A DNA stretch of 64,000 nucleotides from Halalkalibacter suaedae (GCF_017939705.1 NZ_JAGKSQ010000004.1:124001-188000), one strand, 5' to 3'; shown: positions 52,160 through 61,982, numbered from the stretch's first letter. Notes: a model not told the origin generated them from the sequence alone. Program-made: numbers and translations.

Positions 52160-55100
52160 TTGAGCTATCTCTCACATAAACAAAGAGAGCGGGGTTTTCA
52201 TATGTTTAAGAAAGTGTTAATAGCAAACCGCGGTGCCATTGCGGTTAGAATAGAGCGAACATTGAAAAAATTAGGAGTGCAGTCAGTCGCAGTTTATACA
52301 GAAGCGGACCAAGACAGCTTACATGTCGACCATGCAGATGAAGCCGTGTTGATCGGTGATGGTCCAGCTAAAGATAGCTACCTAAACGCAGACCTAATTT
52401 TAGAAACAGCGATCAAGACAGGAGCAGAAGCGATCCACCCGGGCTACGGCTTCCTCAGTGAAAATGCCGACTTCGCTCGTGCGTGTCAGGAAAAGGGGAT
52501 CGCCTTCATCGGACCGACTGGGGAGCAAATGGAGATGTTCGGCCTTAAGCATTCAGCTCGTGACATTGCGATCAAAGCTGGAGTTCCTTTGCTACCAGGG
52601 ACGAACCTATTAACAGAATTAGATGAGGCCTTAACAGAAGCTGATGCAATTGGTTATCCTGTTATCTTAAAAAGTACGGCCGGTGGTGGCGGTATCGGGA
52701 TGCGTGTCTGTGAAGATGAGGCAACTCTCCGCCAAGCCTACGAGGGCGTTCGCCACATGGCAGAAACAAACTTTAACAATGGTGGACTCTTTTTAGAAAA
52801 ATATATTGTAAGAGCACGCCATGTCGAAGTACAGATTTTCGGAACAGGGTTAGGAGAAGTGGTGACGTTAGGAGAGCGCGATTGCTCGATCCAACGCCGC
52901 AATCAAAAGGTTATTGAAGAAAGCCCAGCACCTAACCTATCAGACGATGTCCGTGAAAAAATGTTTGCTGCTTCCAAGAGCCTAGCAGAAGAAGTAGGTT
53001 ATCGTAGTGCAGGTACTGTTGAGTTCTTGTATGATCCAGAATCTGAAGAATTTTACTTTCTTGAAGTGAATACGAGACTTCAGGTAGAGCATGGTGTAAC
53101 GGAAGAGGTATTAGGAATTGATCTTGTCGAGTGGATGGTTAAGGAAGCGGCAGATCAGTTGAAGGATTTATCTTCTCTAGTTCAAAAGCCTGTTGGTCAT
53201 AGTATTCAAGCGAGAATCTATGCGGAGGATTGCCTTCAAAACTTCCGTCCAAGTGCAGGTCAACTTGATCAAGTCGTTCTATCAGAGAAAGCTCGTGTGG
53301 AAACATGGTTGCGTGATGGAGTCACCGTGACCACACTCTATGATCCGATGCTTGCAAAGATCATTGTTCATGGTGAAAACCGTGAAGAAGCACTGACGAA
53401 ATTATACGAAGCCTTACAAGAAACCCGCTTCTATGGCCTGACGACAAATCTTCAATACTTACAAGCGTTATTAATAGATGAAGAATGCAAGGCAGGTCGT
53501 GTCTTTACACAAATGTTGAATGGCTTTGAGCCGGTAGAGAACGCGATTGAAGTTTTAGACGGTGGTGTGCAAACGACTGTTCAAGACTTCCCTGGACGTA
53601 CAGGTCACTGGGATGTTGGGGTTCCACCGTGCGGACCTATGGATCCACTTTCCTTCCGAGTTGGAAATAAGCTACTTGGAAACAAGGATGATGCACCAGG
53701 TCTTGAGCTGACATTACGTGGCGGCTCTTACAAGTTTAGAAATGACATCTGGTTTTGTTTAACAGGTGCAGACATGCAGGCTCAATTAGATGAAGAAATA
53801 GTTGAACTTTATAAGCCTATCCAAGCTAAGAAAGGTCAAACTCTCGAATTTGGTGAAGCAAAAACAGGTATGCGAAGCTACTTATTAGTTGCTGGTGGAT
53901 TCGATATGCCGCGCATCCTTAACAGTGCAGCAACATTTACATTAGGTGGATTCGGTGGACATGGTGGCCGTGCCCTTCGCCCTGGTGATGTGTTGAATGT
54001 TACTGGCGGAGTGGAGCCGTTTGAAACAAGAGAGCTCGACCTCACGTCACGACCAGAAATGACGAAAACATGGACAATTGGTGTCATTCCGGGACCGCAT
54101 TGTACAGAGGAGTTTCTGCAACCAGAATACTTAACTCAATTAACTGAAACAAGCTGGGAAGTGCATTTTAACAGCTCACGTACAGGTGTCCGTTTAATTG
54201 GACCAGCACCAAAATGGACGCGTGAAGACGGTGGCGATGCTGGCTTGCATCCATCGAACATCCATGACAATGCGTATGCAGTTGGAACACTTGACTTAAC
54301 AGGTGATATGCCTATTTTACTCGGCCCAGACGGCCCAAGTTTAGGAGGGTTCGTTTGTCCAGTGACAACTGCATCGGCTGAATTCTGGAAGCTTGGTCAA
54401 TTACATCCTGGAGATAAGATTCGTTTTGAGTTACTCACCCTTGATGATGCAAATGAACTGCGTGCGGAACAAGAAAAACAACTAACCGCAATCGGTGAAG
54501 GCACAAGAGCAGAGGTTCGAGTAGAAAGTGTCTTACCACCAGTGAGAGAGGTTGACTCAAATTACCCAATCCTTGCACAAGAAGAGGAAAACAGACGATT
54601 CCCGATGACGATTCGCTGTTCAGGGGATGAGTATCTTCTTGTCGAGTACGGGGAAATGGAGCTTGATTTACTGCTTCGCTTCCAAGCACATGTCTTAATG
54701 AATGCGATTAAGGAAGACGGCGAAATTCCGTATGTGGATCTAACACCAGGGATTCGCTCGCTCCAGGTGCATATTGATCCAACGAAGACAACGGTGCAAG
54801 AAGCCGCGGCGAAAATTATGGAGCTTGATAGCCAATTGCCACCACTTGAAGAGATTGAAGTGCCGTCTCGTATTGTAAAGCTTCCACTATCATGGGATGA
54901 TCCATCGACGCAGCTCGCAACTGAGCGTTATCAAAAAAATGTCCGCCCGGATGCACCATGGTGCCCGAGTAACTTGGAATTCATCCGTCGTATTAACGGT
55001 TTAAATAATTTAGATGAAGTAAAGGATGTTGTTTTTAACGCAAATTATATCGTTATGGGCTTGGGTGATGTGTATTTAGGAGCTCCAGTTGCGACTCCAA

Positions 55101-55837
55101 TGGATCCACGCCATCGTCTAGTGACAACGAAATATAATCCAGCTCGGACGTGGACTCCGGAAAATGCGGTTGGAATCGGTGGTGCCTACATGTGCGTCTA
55201 CGGAATGGAAGGTCCTGGTGGCTACCAATTCGTCGGTCGCACGATTCAAATGTGGAATAAGCTTCGTTCAACAAAGAGCTTTGAAGAAGGGAAGCCATGG
55301 TTGCTCCGTTTCTTTGACCAAATTCAATTTTACCCAGTTGGAGCAGATGAGTTGCTTGAGCTCCGAGAAGATTTCCCGCGTGGCCGGTTTGAAGCGGATA
55401 TTACCGAAACAACCTTTAAGCTTGGTGACTACTTAGCCTTTTTAAAGTCAATCGAAGCAGACACAGCCGTATTCCGTAAGAAGCAGCAGGACTCTTTTAG
55501 AGCCGAGCGAGAAAGCTGGAAGGAAAAAGGGCTAGCAGAATACATTTCCGAACAAGATACCGTAGTCGAAAGTGAAGAGCAAGAGCTTCCAGAAGGGGTT
55601 GTTGGTGTTCACTGCACAATGCCTGGAAGCGTTTGGAAGGTGCTAGTGGAACCAGGCCAATTTGTGAAAAAGGGTGAAACCATTTTAATCGAAGAAAGCA
55701 TGAAAACAGAGTTCCCCCAGCATGCCTCTTGTGATGGCTATATTGACAGCCTTTATGTGAAGCCAGGTGATGAAGTACACGCAGGGCAGCTTATTGCAGG
55801 TATTAGAGCAGAAAAAGTAGAGGCGGTGACGGTATAA
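52160..55837 (+). CDS. Guanidine carboxylase (urea carboxylase family, biotin-dependent)
   Basis: A 1225-residue multidomain enzyme that carboxylates guanidine with ATP and bicarbonate. Biotin carboxylase occupies about residues 15-460 (VLIANRGAIAVRIERT, STAGGGGIGMRVC, EVNTRLQVEHGVTEE). The carboxyltransferase follows as KipA/AHS2 (VPPCGPMDPLSFRVGNKLLG) and KipI/AHS1 (YGEMELDLLLRFQAHVL). The C-terminal biotinyl domain has EESMKTEFPQ, with the lysine to be biotinylated. The context (guanidine riboswitch, DUF1989 pair) argues for guanidine rather than urea. TTG 52160 has a strong GGGAGGGAG site, but relatives begin at MFKKVLIANRG (ATG 52202), so the start is uncertain. Confidence 0.92.
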   Translation: MSYLSHKQRERGFHMFKKVLIANRGAIAVRIERTLKKLGVQSVAVYTEADQDSLHVDHADEAVLIGDGPAKDSYLNADLILETAIKTGAEAIHPGYGFLSENADFARACQEKGIAFIGPTGEQMEMFGLKHSARDIAIKAGVPLLPGTNLLTELDEALTEADAIGYPVILKSTAGGGGIGMRVCEDEATLRQAYEGVRHMAETNFNNGGLFLEKYIVRARHVEVQIFGTGLGEVVTLGERDCSIQRRNQKVIEESPAPNLSDDVREKMFAASKSLAEEVGYRSAGTVEFLYDPESEEFYFLEVNTRLQVEHGVTEEVLGIDLVEWMVKEAADQLKDLSSLVQKPVGHSIQARIYAEDCLQNFRPSAGQLDQVVLSEKARVETWLRDGVTVTTLYDPMLAKIIVHGENREEALTKLYEALQETRFYGLTTNLQYLQALLIDEECKAGRVFTQMLNGFEPVENAIEVLDGGVQTTVQDFPGRTGHWDVGVPPCGPMDPLSFRVGNKLLGNKDDAPGLELTLRGGSYKFRNDIWFCLTGADMQAQLDEEIVELYKPIQAKKGQTLEFGEAKTGMRSYLLVAGGFDMPRILNSAATFTLGGFGGHGGRALRPGDVLNVTGGVEPFETRELDLTSRPEMTKTWTIGVIPGPHCTEEFLQPEYLTQLTETSWEVHFNSSRTGVRLIGPAPKWTREDGGDAGLHPSNIHDNAYAVGTLDLTGDMPILLGPDGPSLGGFVCPVTTASAEFWKLGQLHPGDKIRFELLTLDDANELRAEQEKQLTAIGEGTRAEVRVESVLPPVREVDSNYPILAQEEENRRFPMTIRCSGDEYLLVEYGEMELDLLLRFQAHVLMNAIKEDGEIPYVDLTPGIRSLQVHIDPTKTTVQEAAAKIMELDSQLPPLEEIEVPSRIVKLPLSWDDPSTQLATERYQKNVRPDAPWCPSNLEFIRRINGLNNLDEVKDVVFNANYIVMGLGDVYLGAPVATPMDPRHRLVTTKYNPARTWTPENAVGIGGAYMCVYGMEGPGGYQFVGRTIQMWNKLRSTKSFEEGKPWLLRFFDQIQFYPVGADELLELREDFPRGRFEADITETTFKLGDYLAFLKSIEADTAVFRKKQQDSFRAERESWKEKGLAEYISEQDTVVESEEQELPEGVVGVHCTMPGSVWKVLVEPGQFVKKGETILIEESMKTEFPQHASCDGYIDSLYVKPGDEVHAGQLIAGIRAEKVEAVTV

Positions 55838-57582
55838 TGCACATTCCATACGAGTTAACAGCCCAGTGGTTAAGAGAACAATATACTAGGAAGAAACTGA
55901 CTCCAAAAGCGGTCGTTCTTGAGATTATTGAACGAGCGAAAGCTGACGCTGGAATGAATATTTGGATTACGCCACCATCTCTTGATTTTATTCAACCATA
56001 CCTAGAAAGGCTGAACTCTCTTGATATTGAGAGTTCACCGCTCTGGGGAATTCCTTTTGCGATTAAAGATAATATTGATCTAACCGGTGTTGAAACAACG
56101 GCAGGATGTCCCGATTATGCGTATATACCCAATCAAGATGCATCGGTTGTCGCGAGGTTGATTGCTGCGGGTGCTATTCCAGTTGGGAAAGCGAATCTTG
56201 ATCAATTTGCTACAGGATTAGTGGGAACACGTAGTCCATATGGTGAAACTCATAATGCTTTACGGCCTGAGCTTATCAGTGGTGGATCAAGCTCTGGTTC
56301 AGCCGTTGCGGTCGCACGTGGCCAGGCAGTCTTTGCATTAGGAACAGACACAGCTGGCTCTGGTCGGATTCCAGCACTGCTAAACAACCTAGTCGGATAT
56401 AAGCCGAGTGTTGGAGCTTGGCCTACAAAGGGTGTTGTGCCCGCGTGTGCAAGCTTGGATTGTGTGACCGTCTTTACTCATCAATTCGAGGATGCCTTAC
56501 TTGTTGATCAGATTGCTCGTGGGGGTGAGGAACAGGATCCTTGGTCACGTGAAATTCCAGCCCCTGTTGCATCTGTTCCAGAGCGAATTGTTTTGCCAAA
56601 GGATACTCCGTCCTTTTATGGACCGTTTGCTGATCAGTATCGGCAAGCTTGGGAGCGTACAGTTACTCAGCTCGAGAATCTGAGTGTTCCAATTGACTAT
56701 GTTGACACTCAATTCTTGTCGGATGCAGCGACACTTTTATATGGTGGGCCGATGGTAGCGGAACGCTGGGCGGCACTTGGCTCGTTTGTAGAAGAACATC
56801 CTGGTGTAACGTTTCCAGTAACAGAAGAGGTACTTCGTTCAGGGGCTGCCAGTCATTACGATGCAGCTGCTCTCTTCCAAGCACAGCACCAGCTTCAGGC
56901 GTTTAAATTACAAGCGAGGCAGTTATTTAGAAATGCTGTTTTAATCTTGCCGACTGCTGGTGGAACATGGACGCGTGAGCAAGTACGTGAAAATCCAATT
57001 GAAACTAATAGTGATATGGGACGCTACACAAACCATTGTAATCTACTCGATATGTGTGCAGTCGCCGTTCCATCAGGTGAAGCGGAAGCGAATTTGCCGT
57101 TTGGCATTACGATGTTCGGCTTAGCGGATGAGGAAGGATTGATCTGTGGCACGGCAGATTTATTCTTGAAGGCTAGTAGTCAGATTCAGTTAGAAGAGAC
57201 GACATTTGTAGCGGTCTGTGGCTTGCATATGCGAGGCTTTCCGTTAGAGAAACAAATGAAGGGATGCCGGGCAACTTTTGTTCGTGAAGCTGTTTCAGCT
57301 CCTGTCTATCAATTCGTCAAGCTCCCATCCGAGCCGGCAAAGCCTGGTATGATTAAAAAAAGCGATGGTGGTGGAGGAGCAATCGAGCTTGAAATCTGGG
57401 AAATGCCTCTCAGTGAATTTGGCAAATTTGCAACAATGATCCCAGCCCCGCTCGGCATCGGCAAAGTAGAACTCGCAGACGGAAGTGAAGTCCCAGGCTT
57501 CATCTGTGAAGCGTATGCAGCTGATGGAGCAGAGGATATTACAGAGTTAGGTGGTTGGCGTAAAGTATTACAAGTGAATTAA
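55837..57582 (+). CDS. atzF: Allophanate hydrolase (AtzF/DUR1,2 type)
   Basis: A 581-residue two-domain hydrolase that splits allophanate to two ammonia and two carbon dioxide. The amidase-signature domain (to about 455) shows the catalytic triad: Lys in PFAIKDNIDLTG, then Ser in GGSSSGSAVAVA and Ser in GTDTAGSGRIPA. The C-terminal allophanate hydrolase domain begins near VAVCGLHMRGFPLEKQ and ends in TELGGWRKVLQ. Its ATG overlaps the carboxylase stop by one base, so stoichiometric expression is likely. It ends the guanidine operon; a terminator follows. Confidence 0.93.
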   Translation: MHIPYELTAQWLREQYTRKKLTPKAVVLEIIERAKADAGMNIWITPPSLDFIQPYLERLNSLDIESSPLWGIPFAIKDNIDLTGVETTAGCPDYAYIPNQDASVVARLIAAGAIPVGKANLDQFATGLVGTRSPYGETHNALRPELISGGSSSGSAVAVARGQAVFALGTDTAGSGRIPALLNNLVGYKPSVGAWPTKGVVPACASLDCVTVFTHQFEDALLVDQIARGGEEQDPWSREIPAPVASVPERIVLPKDTPSFYGPFADQYRQAWERTVTQLENLSVPIDYVDTQFLSDAATLLYGGPMVAERWAALGSFVEEHPGVTFPVTEEVLRSGAASHYDAAALFQAQHQLQAFKLQARQLFRNAVLILPTAGGTWTREQVRENPIETNSDMGRYTNHCNLLDMCAVAVPSGEAEANLPFGITMFGLADEEGLICGTADLFLKASSQIQLEETTFVAVCGLHMRGFPLEKQMKGCRATFVREAVSAPVYQFVKLPSEPAKPGMIKKSDGGGGAIELEIWEMPLSEFGKFATMIPAPLGIGKVELADGSEVPGFICEAYAADGAEDITELGGWRKVLQVN

Positions 57583-57593
57583 GTTGAAGAAGG

Positions 57594-57631
57594 CAACAAC
57601 TCCTCCTGGGAAAGGCGGGGTTGTTTTTTTT
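57594..57631 (+). terminator. Intrinsic terminator of the guanidine operon
   Basis: CAACTCCTCC pairs with GGCGGGGTTG around TGGGAAA, followed by eight T (57624-57631). Confidence 0.85.
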
Positions 57632-58019
57632 ATGTTCACAAGGGACCACTATCTTCGCGTCGCTGGTGCGGACAATCGTTCCGTTATGATAAAAAAAATG
57701 CGAGATTTCAGATTGTTGTGGACATACATTACTCTATTAATCTCAAATTAGTTGATTCACCAGAGCTCGACCAAATAAGGTACCAGAAGTGCCCCAATAA
57801 TATGAATCCTTTTTATATTAAAAAATACCTGATTCAATGTCCGTTAGTTCCTAGCTTACTTTGTTTGCTGACCACTAATTCTCAAACCTTTTTAAAAGAA
57901 TTACCTGACTGGGAAGAAGACTAGAGAATGTCAATGAAGAGAGAGGGGAATAGAGGTTTCTTTCGTTGAAAATAAGGAGGATGAAAAGCAAAGGGATTGT
58001 TTGAGTTCAGTGTATAGGG

Positions 58020-58050
58020 AAAATATTGTATTATTAAAGGACAATATTTT
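58020..58050. repeat. Inverted repeat and orphan ribosome binding sites before the TPR gene
   Basis: AAAATATTGT (58020-58029) and ACAATATTTT (58041-58050) form a perfect 10-bp inverted repeat, a possible operator. In the same leader AAGGAGG occurs at about 57974-57980 and 58053-58058, each followed by only a few codons before a stop (for example TTG 58072, ending TGA 58099). Between 57632 and 58134 I see no convincing gene; a 68-codon frame from GTG 57718 has no ribosome binding site. Confidence 0.45.
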
Positions 58051-58143
58051 ACAAGGAGGTTGGATAACATTTGAGAAAGCTAGGTGGATACGATACATGA
58101 GATGAAGATGTAAAATATAAATTCCATTATAAGGATGATACTC

Positions 58144-60060
58144 GTGAAAACAATCAATTTATCTAAACAACAAATAGAATCAGCGAGAATAGCAAATAGA
58201 CCTTCACTTAAACTCAAAATTGCATACCACACGACGAAGCAAGGCGATTACGAACGTGCCCGTAGGCTTTATGAGTCAAGCGATTTCTCATTGTTTTCTG
58301 ATGATCAAAAGCTTGATTATTGTAAAGTCCTTCATGAAGCTCAATATTCAGATCGAGCCTTGGGCCTTCTTATACAATTAGAAGACGAACTAGATGATCC
58401 CTTTTTATATAACCTAAAAGCAAACATTCTTAGAGAAACGGGTGATCATGATGAAGAAGCTCTTATTGCCATTAATGAGGGCCTAAAACGTAACCCGACA
58501 TCTCAGAGGGAGTTTTACTTTTACACAAGAGCACTAATTCATATGGACCTTGGCTATAACGAGGAAGCCATTCAGGATTACAAGGAAACCATTCGTTTGG
58601 AATCTCAAGAATCAGTTTGCTCTACTTGGTATGAATTAGCTGTTCATTATTCTACTCTATTAAGATCAGAAGAAGCCCTGTTTGCTTTTCACAAAGCCAT
58701 CGAAAGAGAAGAACATGTTGTGCCGATGTACTATTACCGACTAGCGATGGAGTTAAGAGAGAAAGGGCAATATTCTGATGCTGTGAGCTATCTTAAAGAA
58801 GCTTCCCATTTGCATCAGAAATTAGTAGTAACTGAGGATTTTGGCCGGGTGGAGTACTTCAATAGAGCTCAATATTCGACCGCTGCATTTTTGAATTTTC
58901 ATGAACAAGCCGAAGATCGTTGCTCCTACTTGATTGATCTTGCTCAAATTTATTTAGATCTGGAGCAAGTCGATGAGGCACTAGCCACATATGAGAATGC
59001 CATCTCTTTATACCCACGTTCTGATATTCCTTTTCTAGAAAGGGGATTGTTTTACCGGGGAATTAATAAGTATGAAAAGGCTATAGATGACTTTAAAAAA
59101 GGACTAGAGCTAGACCCAACTTATCCGATGTACACGTATTGGCTTGCAAGTTCCTATCTAGCATTAGAGCAGTATGAGAAGGCACTTTCACTTTACAATA
59201 TTGTAATTGAGGAAGACCCAGCAGATGGTCATATTCTGCTTGAACGAGGCTTAACGCTTTTGGGATTGAAACGTTATGAGGAGGCAGAAGCTGATTACAC
59301 GTCCGCTCTCCTGCTTGATCAGGAGAATAGTGAAATATTGTGGAAACGAAGCGACGCTCGAATGTATCTTGCAAAGTATGAAGAGGCTCTGGCTGATCTC
59401 ATGAAAGCTCAACATCATAATCCTACACTAGAACAAGATCCATTCTTCTTGCTTGACGTTGCGATGCTGTTAAAATCGTTAGACTATTATGATGAAGCGG
59501 CAGTCGAGTTAACCAAAGCAATTGAGTTAGATGAAAATCATCCTTTGTTTTACCTGAAGAGAGCTGAAATTTATACAGATGTGAAGAGACATGCAGAGGC
59601 GTTAGCTGATTGCGATCGAGCTCTTGTTCTTGGTGGCAATCAATCAAACATTCATTGGCTCCGAGGGCTCATTTATTTAAATGATGACAAACCAGAAGAG
59701 GCTCTTCTTGATGCAATAGAATATCAAATCCTTAATCCGGCAGACCCAGCTTCCTATTATAATCTGGCACTTGTTTATGCAGAACTTGCAGACATAGAAA
59801 ATGAAGTGACTAATCTGGAAACCTGTCTATCCATTGATCCATCCTACCGAGCCGCATACTATCAATTAGCCCAGTTACATGATTATTGGATGAACATGGA
59901 TGAGGCTCTTTCTCACCTCTTAACATGGCTTGAATTAGATAAAGAATGGACCTATGAAGAAAAAATGGAATTTCTAGAAGACTCCCATTTTTCGACTGAG
60001 CTTTTAGAAAACGTTCAAATACGCTTACAATTGGATCATCAAAAAGGCTTTCTTGCATAA
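58144..60060 (+). CDS. Tetratricopeptide repeat protein
   Basis: A protein of about 638 residues made mainly of TPR units of 34 residues, for example NKYEKAIDDFKKGLELDPTY, EQYEKALSLYNIVIEEDPAD and KRYEEAEADYTSALLLDQEN. About 14 repeats run from near residue 20 to 610, with no signal peptide, membrane segment or enzymatic domain. It should be a large soluble scaffold for protein contacts. GTG 58144 lies seven bases from AAGGAT; ATG 58135 overlaps that site. A long leader with an inverted repeat precedes it. No partner gene is evident. Confidence 0.85.
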   Translation: MKTINLSKQQIESARIANRPSLKLKIAYHTTKQGDYERARRLYESSDFSLFSDDQKLDYCKVLHEAQYSDRALGLLIQLEDELDDPFLYNLKANILRETGDHDEEALIAINEGLKRNPTSQREFYFYTRALIHMDLGYNEEAIQDYKETIRLESQESVCSTWYELAVHYSTLLRSEEALFAFHKAIEREEHVVPMYYYRLAMELREKGQYSDAVSYLKEASHLHQKLVVTEDFGRVEYFNRAQYSTAAFLNFHEQAEDRCSYLIDLAQIYLDLEQVDEALATYENAISLYPRSDIPFLERGLFYRGINKYEKAIDDFKKGLELDPTYPMYTYWLASSYLALEQYEKALSLYNIVIEEDPADGHILLERGLTLLGLKRYEEAEADYTSALLLDQENSEILWKRSDARMYLAKYEEALADLMKAQHHNPTLEQDPFFLLDVAMLLKSLDYYDEAAVELTKAIELDENHPLFYLKRAEIYTDVKRHAEALADCDRALVLGGNQSNIHWLRGLIYLNDDKPEEALLDAIEYQILNPADPASYYNLALVYAELADIENEVTNLETCLSIDPSYRAAYYQLAQLHDYWMNMDEALSHLLTWLELDKEWTYEEKMEFLEDSHFSTELLENVQIRLQLDHQKGFLA

Positions 60061-60182
60061 TAGGTAAATTTCCTCCGTCCTTTAGAGTGTTATATGGACA
60101 TGGGTTCCGCTATACACCTCAAAATAGGACTCATTCAACAAACCTTTGTTGCATAAGGTATCTGATGTCCGTCAATCATATC

Positions 60183-60220
60183 AAAAACCGTTCCTTTCAT
60201 TAGAAACGGTTTTTGTTATT
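60183..60220 (+). terminator. Intrinsic terminator of the TPR gene
   Basis: AAAAACCGTT (60183-60192) pairs with AACGGTTTTT (60205-60214), then GTTATTT. The rest of the gap to 60407 holds only a doubtful 23-codon frame (60251-60322) that encodes a hydrophobic peptide without a ribosome binding site. Confidence 0.75.
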
Positions 60221-60406
60221 TAATAATAGGAAATTAATGTTAAACTATGAATGAGTTATGTGAAACTAGTAATTGCAATTGGAATAATTGTAATTCGTGT
60301 GATCTTTAATTGGATTAAATAAATTTATCATAGTAACGAATAGTCGGAAACAAGTGTTTAGAAAAGGAAACCTAGTAAAACACGGTAAATGGGGGACAAC
60401 AACTAT

Positions 60407-60835
60407 ATGTATGGGATTGAACCGAACTTTTGGCTGAGATTAATAGTGTTATTAACAATTGTATTATTATTGTTAATTTCATTTGACAAACTAATGAGAA
60501 CCTTGTTCAAAACGAAGAAAAAGAAACGATTTTCCTATAACCATATCAATGAAAAACATAAAAAAATAGACTGGATCATTAGAATAGCGACAATGGTTTT
60601 TCTCATATTGGGATTTGTAAATAATATTATGACAGATCCTAATAGATGGCCTTGGTTCTTGGAGCCATGGTTGATCACATTTGTTTTTATTTCTCTTTCC
60701 GAAATGGTTAGAGCAATTTTTGAGCGAAAGTATGCTGAGAATCCTAATGATTATAAAGTGACCATTAGTCAAATTGTATTTATTCTTTTATTAGTTTTTG
60801 TATTGTTTCAGACTGATTTTTTTGGACTCGTGTAA
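60407..60835 (+). CDS. DUF4181 family membrane protein
   Basis: A 142-residue four-helix protein. The diagnostic stretch KKRFSYNHINEKHKKIDWII and the later SLSEMVRAIFERKYAENPND fit DUF4181 as I know it. Helices lie near 8-26, 52-72, 83-100 and 118-138. The function is unknown. GGGGGA lies ten bases before ATG 60407; ATG 60389 precedes that ribosome binding site and is less likely. A relative lies at 33633 in this window. Confidence 0.75.
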   Translation: MYGIEPNFWLRLIVLLTIVLLLLISFDKLMRTLFKTKKKKRFSYNHINEKHKKIDWIIRIATMVFLILGFVNNIMTDPNRWPWFLEPWLITFVFISLSEMVRAIFERKYAENPNDYKVTISQIVFILLLVFVLFQTDFFGLV

Positions 60836-60932
60836 AGAATGGAGGGATTTATTGATGACTGTCACTACCTGAACTATGTCGAAGTCATATTGACAAGATA
60901 CGGGTTTTGACAGCCTGTTTTACGATTCATGA

Positions 60933-61247
60933 TCACGATACAAGTTTAAGTCCTACCGCAGCACTTAAAATCATTGCAATGAAAACCAACCTTTTCCAAT
61001 CCTTTGATTCTCCATAGAAAATCATCCCTAAAATGGCTCCACCAGACGCACCAATTCCTGTCCAAATGGCATAAGCGGTTCCCATAGGGAGTGTTTTCAT
61101 TGAAAAAGATAATAATAGGAAGCTTGCTCCAAATCCAAAAACTAATAGAATTAGGGATTTCCAATGACGGTCCTTATGAAATTTATTTATCATAGCGACA
61201 CCAAACATTTCAAATATTCCAGCTAAGATTAAAGAAATCCAGGCCAT
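60933..61247 (-). CDS. ykkD: SMR family transporter, YkkD-like guanidinium exporter subunit
   Basis: A 104-residue four-helix small multidrug resistance protein. The active Glu lies in the first helix (ISLILAGIFEMFGVAMINKF), and the central IWTGIGASGGAILGMIFYGE segment is typical. Its ATG overlaps the stop of the upstream SMR gene by one base (TAATG on the minus strand), so the two should be made together as a paired exporter. Riboswitch-controlled SMR proteins of this kind (Gdx, YkkCD) export guanidinium in exchange for protons. Confidence 0.88.
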   Translation of the reverse strand: MAWISLILAGIFEMFGVAMINKFHKDRHWKSLILLVFGFGASFLLLSFSMKTLPMGTAYAIWTGIGASGGAILGMIFYGESKDWKRLVFIAMILSAAVGLKLVS

Positions 61248-61588
61248 TAGGAATCAGCCCCTTCCTGAACGTTATCCTTAGTTAGTAATTTCAAGCCAGT
61301 TACCCCCACTAGCAACAGTAAAATCAAAAGTATTTTACTCATCTTGAATGGTTCTCCGAAGAGTATGATTTCGGAAATAACAGTGCCAGCTGTACCCAGT
61401 CCTACAAAAACGGCATACACAGTTCCGACGGGGAGTTTTCGCCCTGCCATAATCAATACATAGAAGCTGATGATGATGGATATGACTGTTCCAGTCCAAG
61501 TCCAAAAGCCATCTGCATATTTCAAACCAATAACCCAAAATACTTCGAATAGAGCCGCAATAAAAACTTTCATCCAATCAGTGTTCAT
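61247..61588 (-). CDS. ykkC: SMR family transporter, YkkC-like guanidinium exporter subunit
   Basis: A 113-residue four-helix SMR protein. The first helix carries the conserved Glu in [20 protein letters not shown], and the [20 protein letters not shown] segment follows. GGAGGTGA lies seven bases before the ATG at 61588; the frame opens earlier at 61621 but only through the leader. It sits directly behind a guanidine-I riboswitch on the minus strand, so induction by guanidinium is expected, as for ykkCD of B. subtilis. Confidence 0.9.
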   Translation of the reverse strand: MNTDWMKVFIAALFEVFWVIGLKYADGFWTWTGTVISIIISFYVLIMAGRKLPVGTVYAVFVGLGTAGTVISEIILFGEPFKMSKILLILLLLVGVTGLKLLTKDNVQEGADS

Positions 61589-61620
61589 TGAAATGTCACC
61601 TCCAAAATTAATGCTGACCA

Positions 61621-61747
61621 AAAAACAAAAAAACCTAGAGATACTGTTTAACAGTTATCTCCCAGGCTTTTTTCCTTCCGTGACACAGCAAGCTGTGAGT
61701 TTTCTCTCGGACCAGTCCAACGGTAATGCTGCGGAACCCTAGAAAAC
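61621..61747 (-). promoter_or_regulatory. Guanidine-I (ykkC) riboswitch with terminator
   Basis: On the minus strand the aptamer blocks appear in order: CTAGGGTTCCGC (61742-61731), CTGGTCCGAGAGAAAAC (about 61716-61700) and CACGGAAGG...AAAAAAGCCTGGGAGAT. The terminator stem CCTGGGAGATAACTG/CAGTATCTCTAGG (61665-61634) runs into a T-rich tail (61633-61621). It controls the two SMR genes. Confidence 0.94.
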
Positions 61748-61770
61748 TTTTCTCAATGCAATTAACTTAG

Positions 61771-61798
61771 ATTATACACATAACTATAGAACATTCAA
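61771..61798 (-). promoter_or_regulatory. Promoter of the ykkCD-like operon
   Basis: TTGAAT (61798-61793) and a perfect TATAAT (61776-61771) are 16 bases apart on the minus strand, some 25 bases before the aptamer. Confidence 0.7.
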
Positions 61799-61982
61799 TA
61801 AAAAAAGCATCGATGGTCGACTTACGAATGATTGTCAGTTGGAAAAGTCTGCTCTTATAACAAAGAACTCTTTATCCAGAAGAAGGAGGGGCGAGATGAA
61901 GGAACGATCGTGTGGAGGATAATGAACTAAGAAAATAGAATTGTTTATACTTAAGTAGTGACATGATATAGGGGGGAGAATG

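Noticed and set aside
50748-57582. Urea degradation operon (urea carboxylase plus allophanate hydrolase)
   Set aside because: The guanidine-I riboswitch and the DUF1989 pair fit guanidine carboxylation; urea as main substrate would not need the deiminase. The residue that separates the two carboxylases could not be checked without an alignment.
57718-57924. 68-codon frame from GTG 57718 ending KELPDWEED
   Set aside because: The C-terminal part looks somewhat protein-like, but no ribosome binding site or recognisable family supports it, so it was left out of the gene list.
60251-60322. 23-codon hydrophobic frame before the DUF4181 gene
   Set aside because: There is no ribosome binding site and it is too short to judge; it could be chance in AT-rich DNA.
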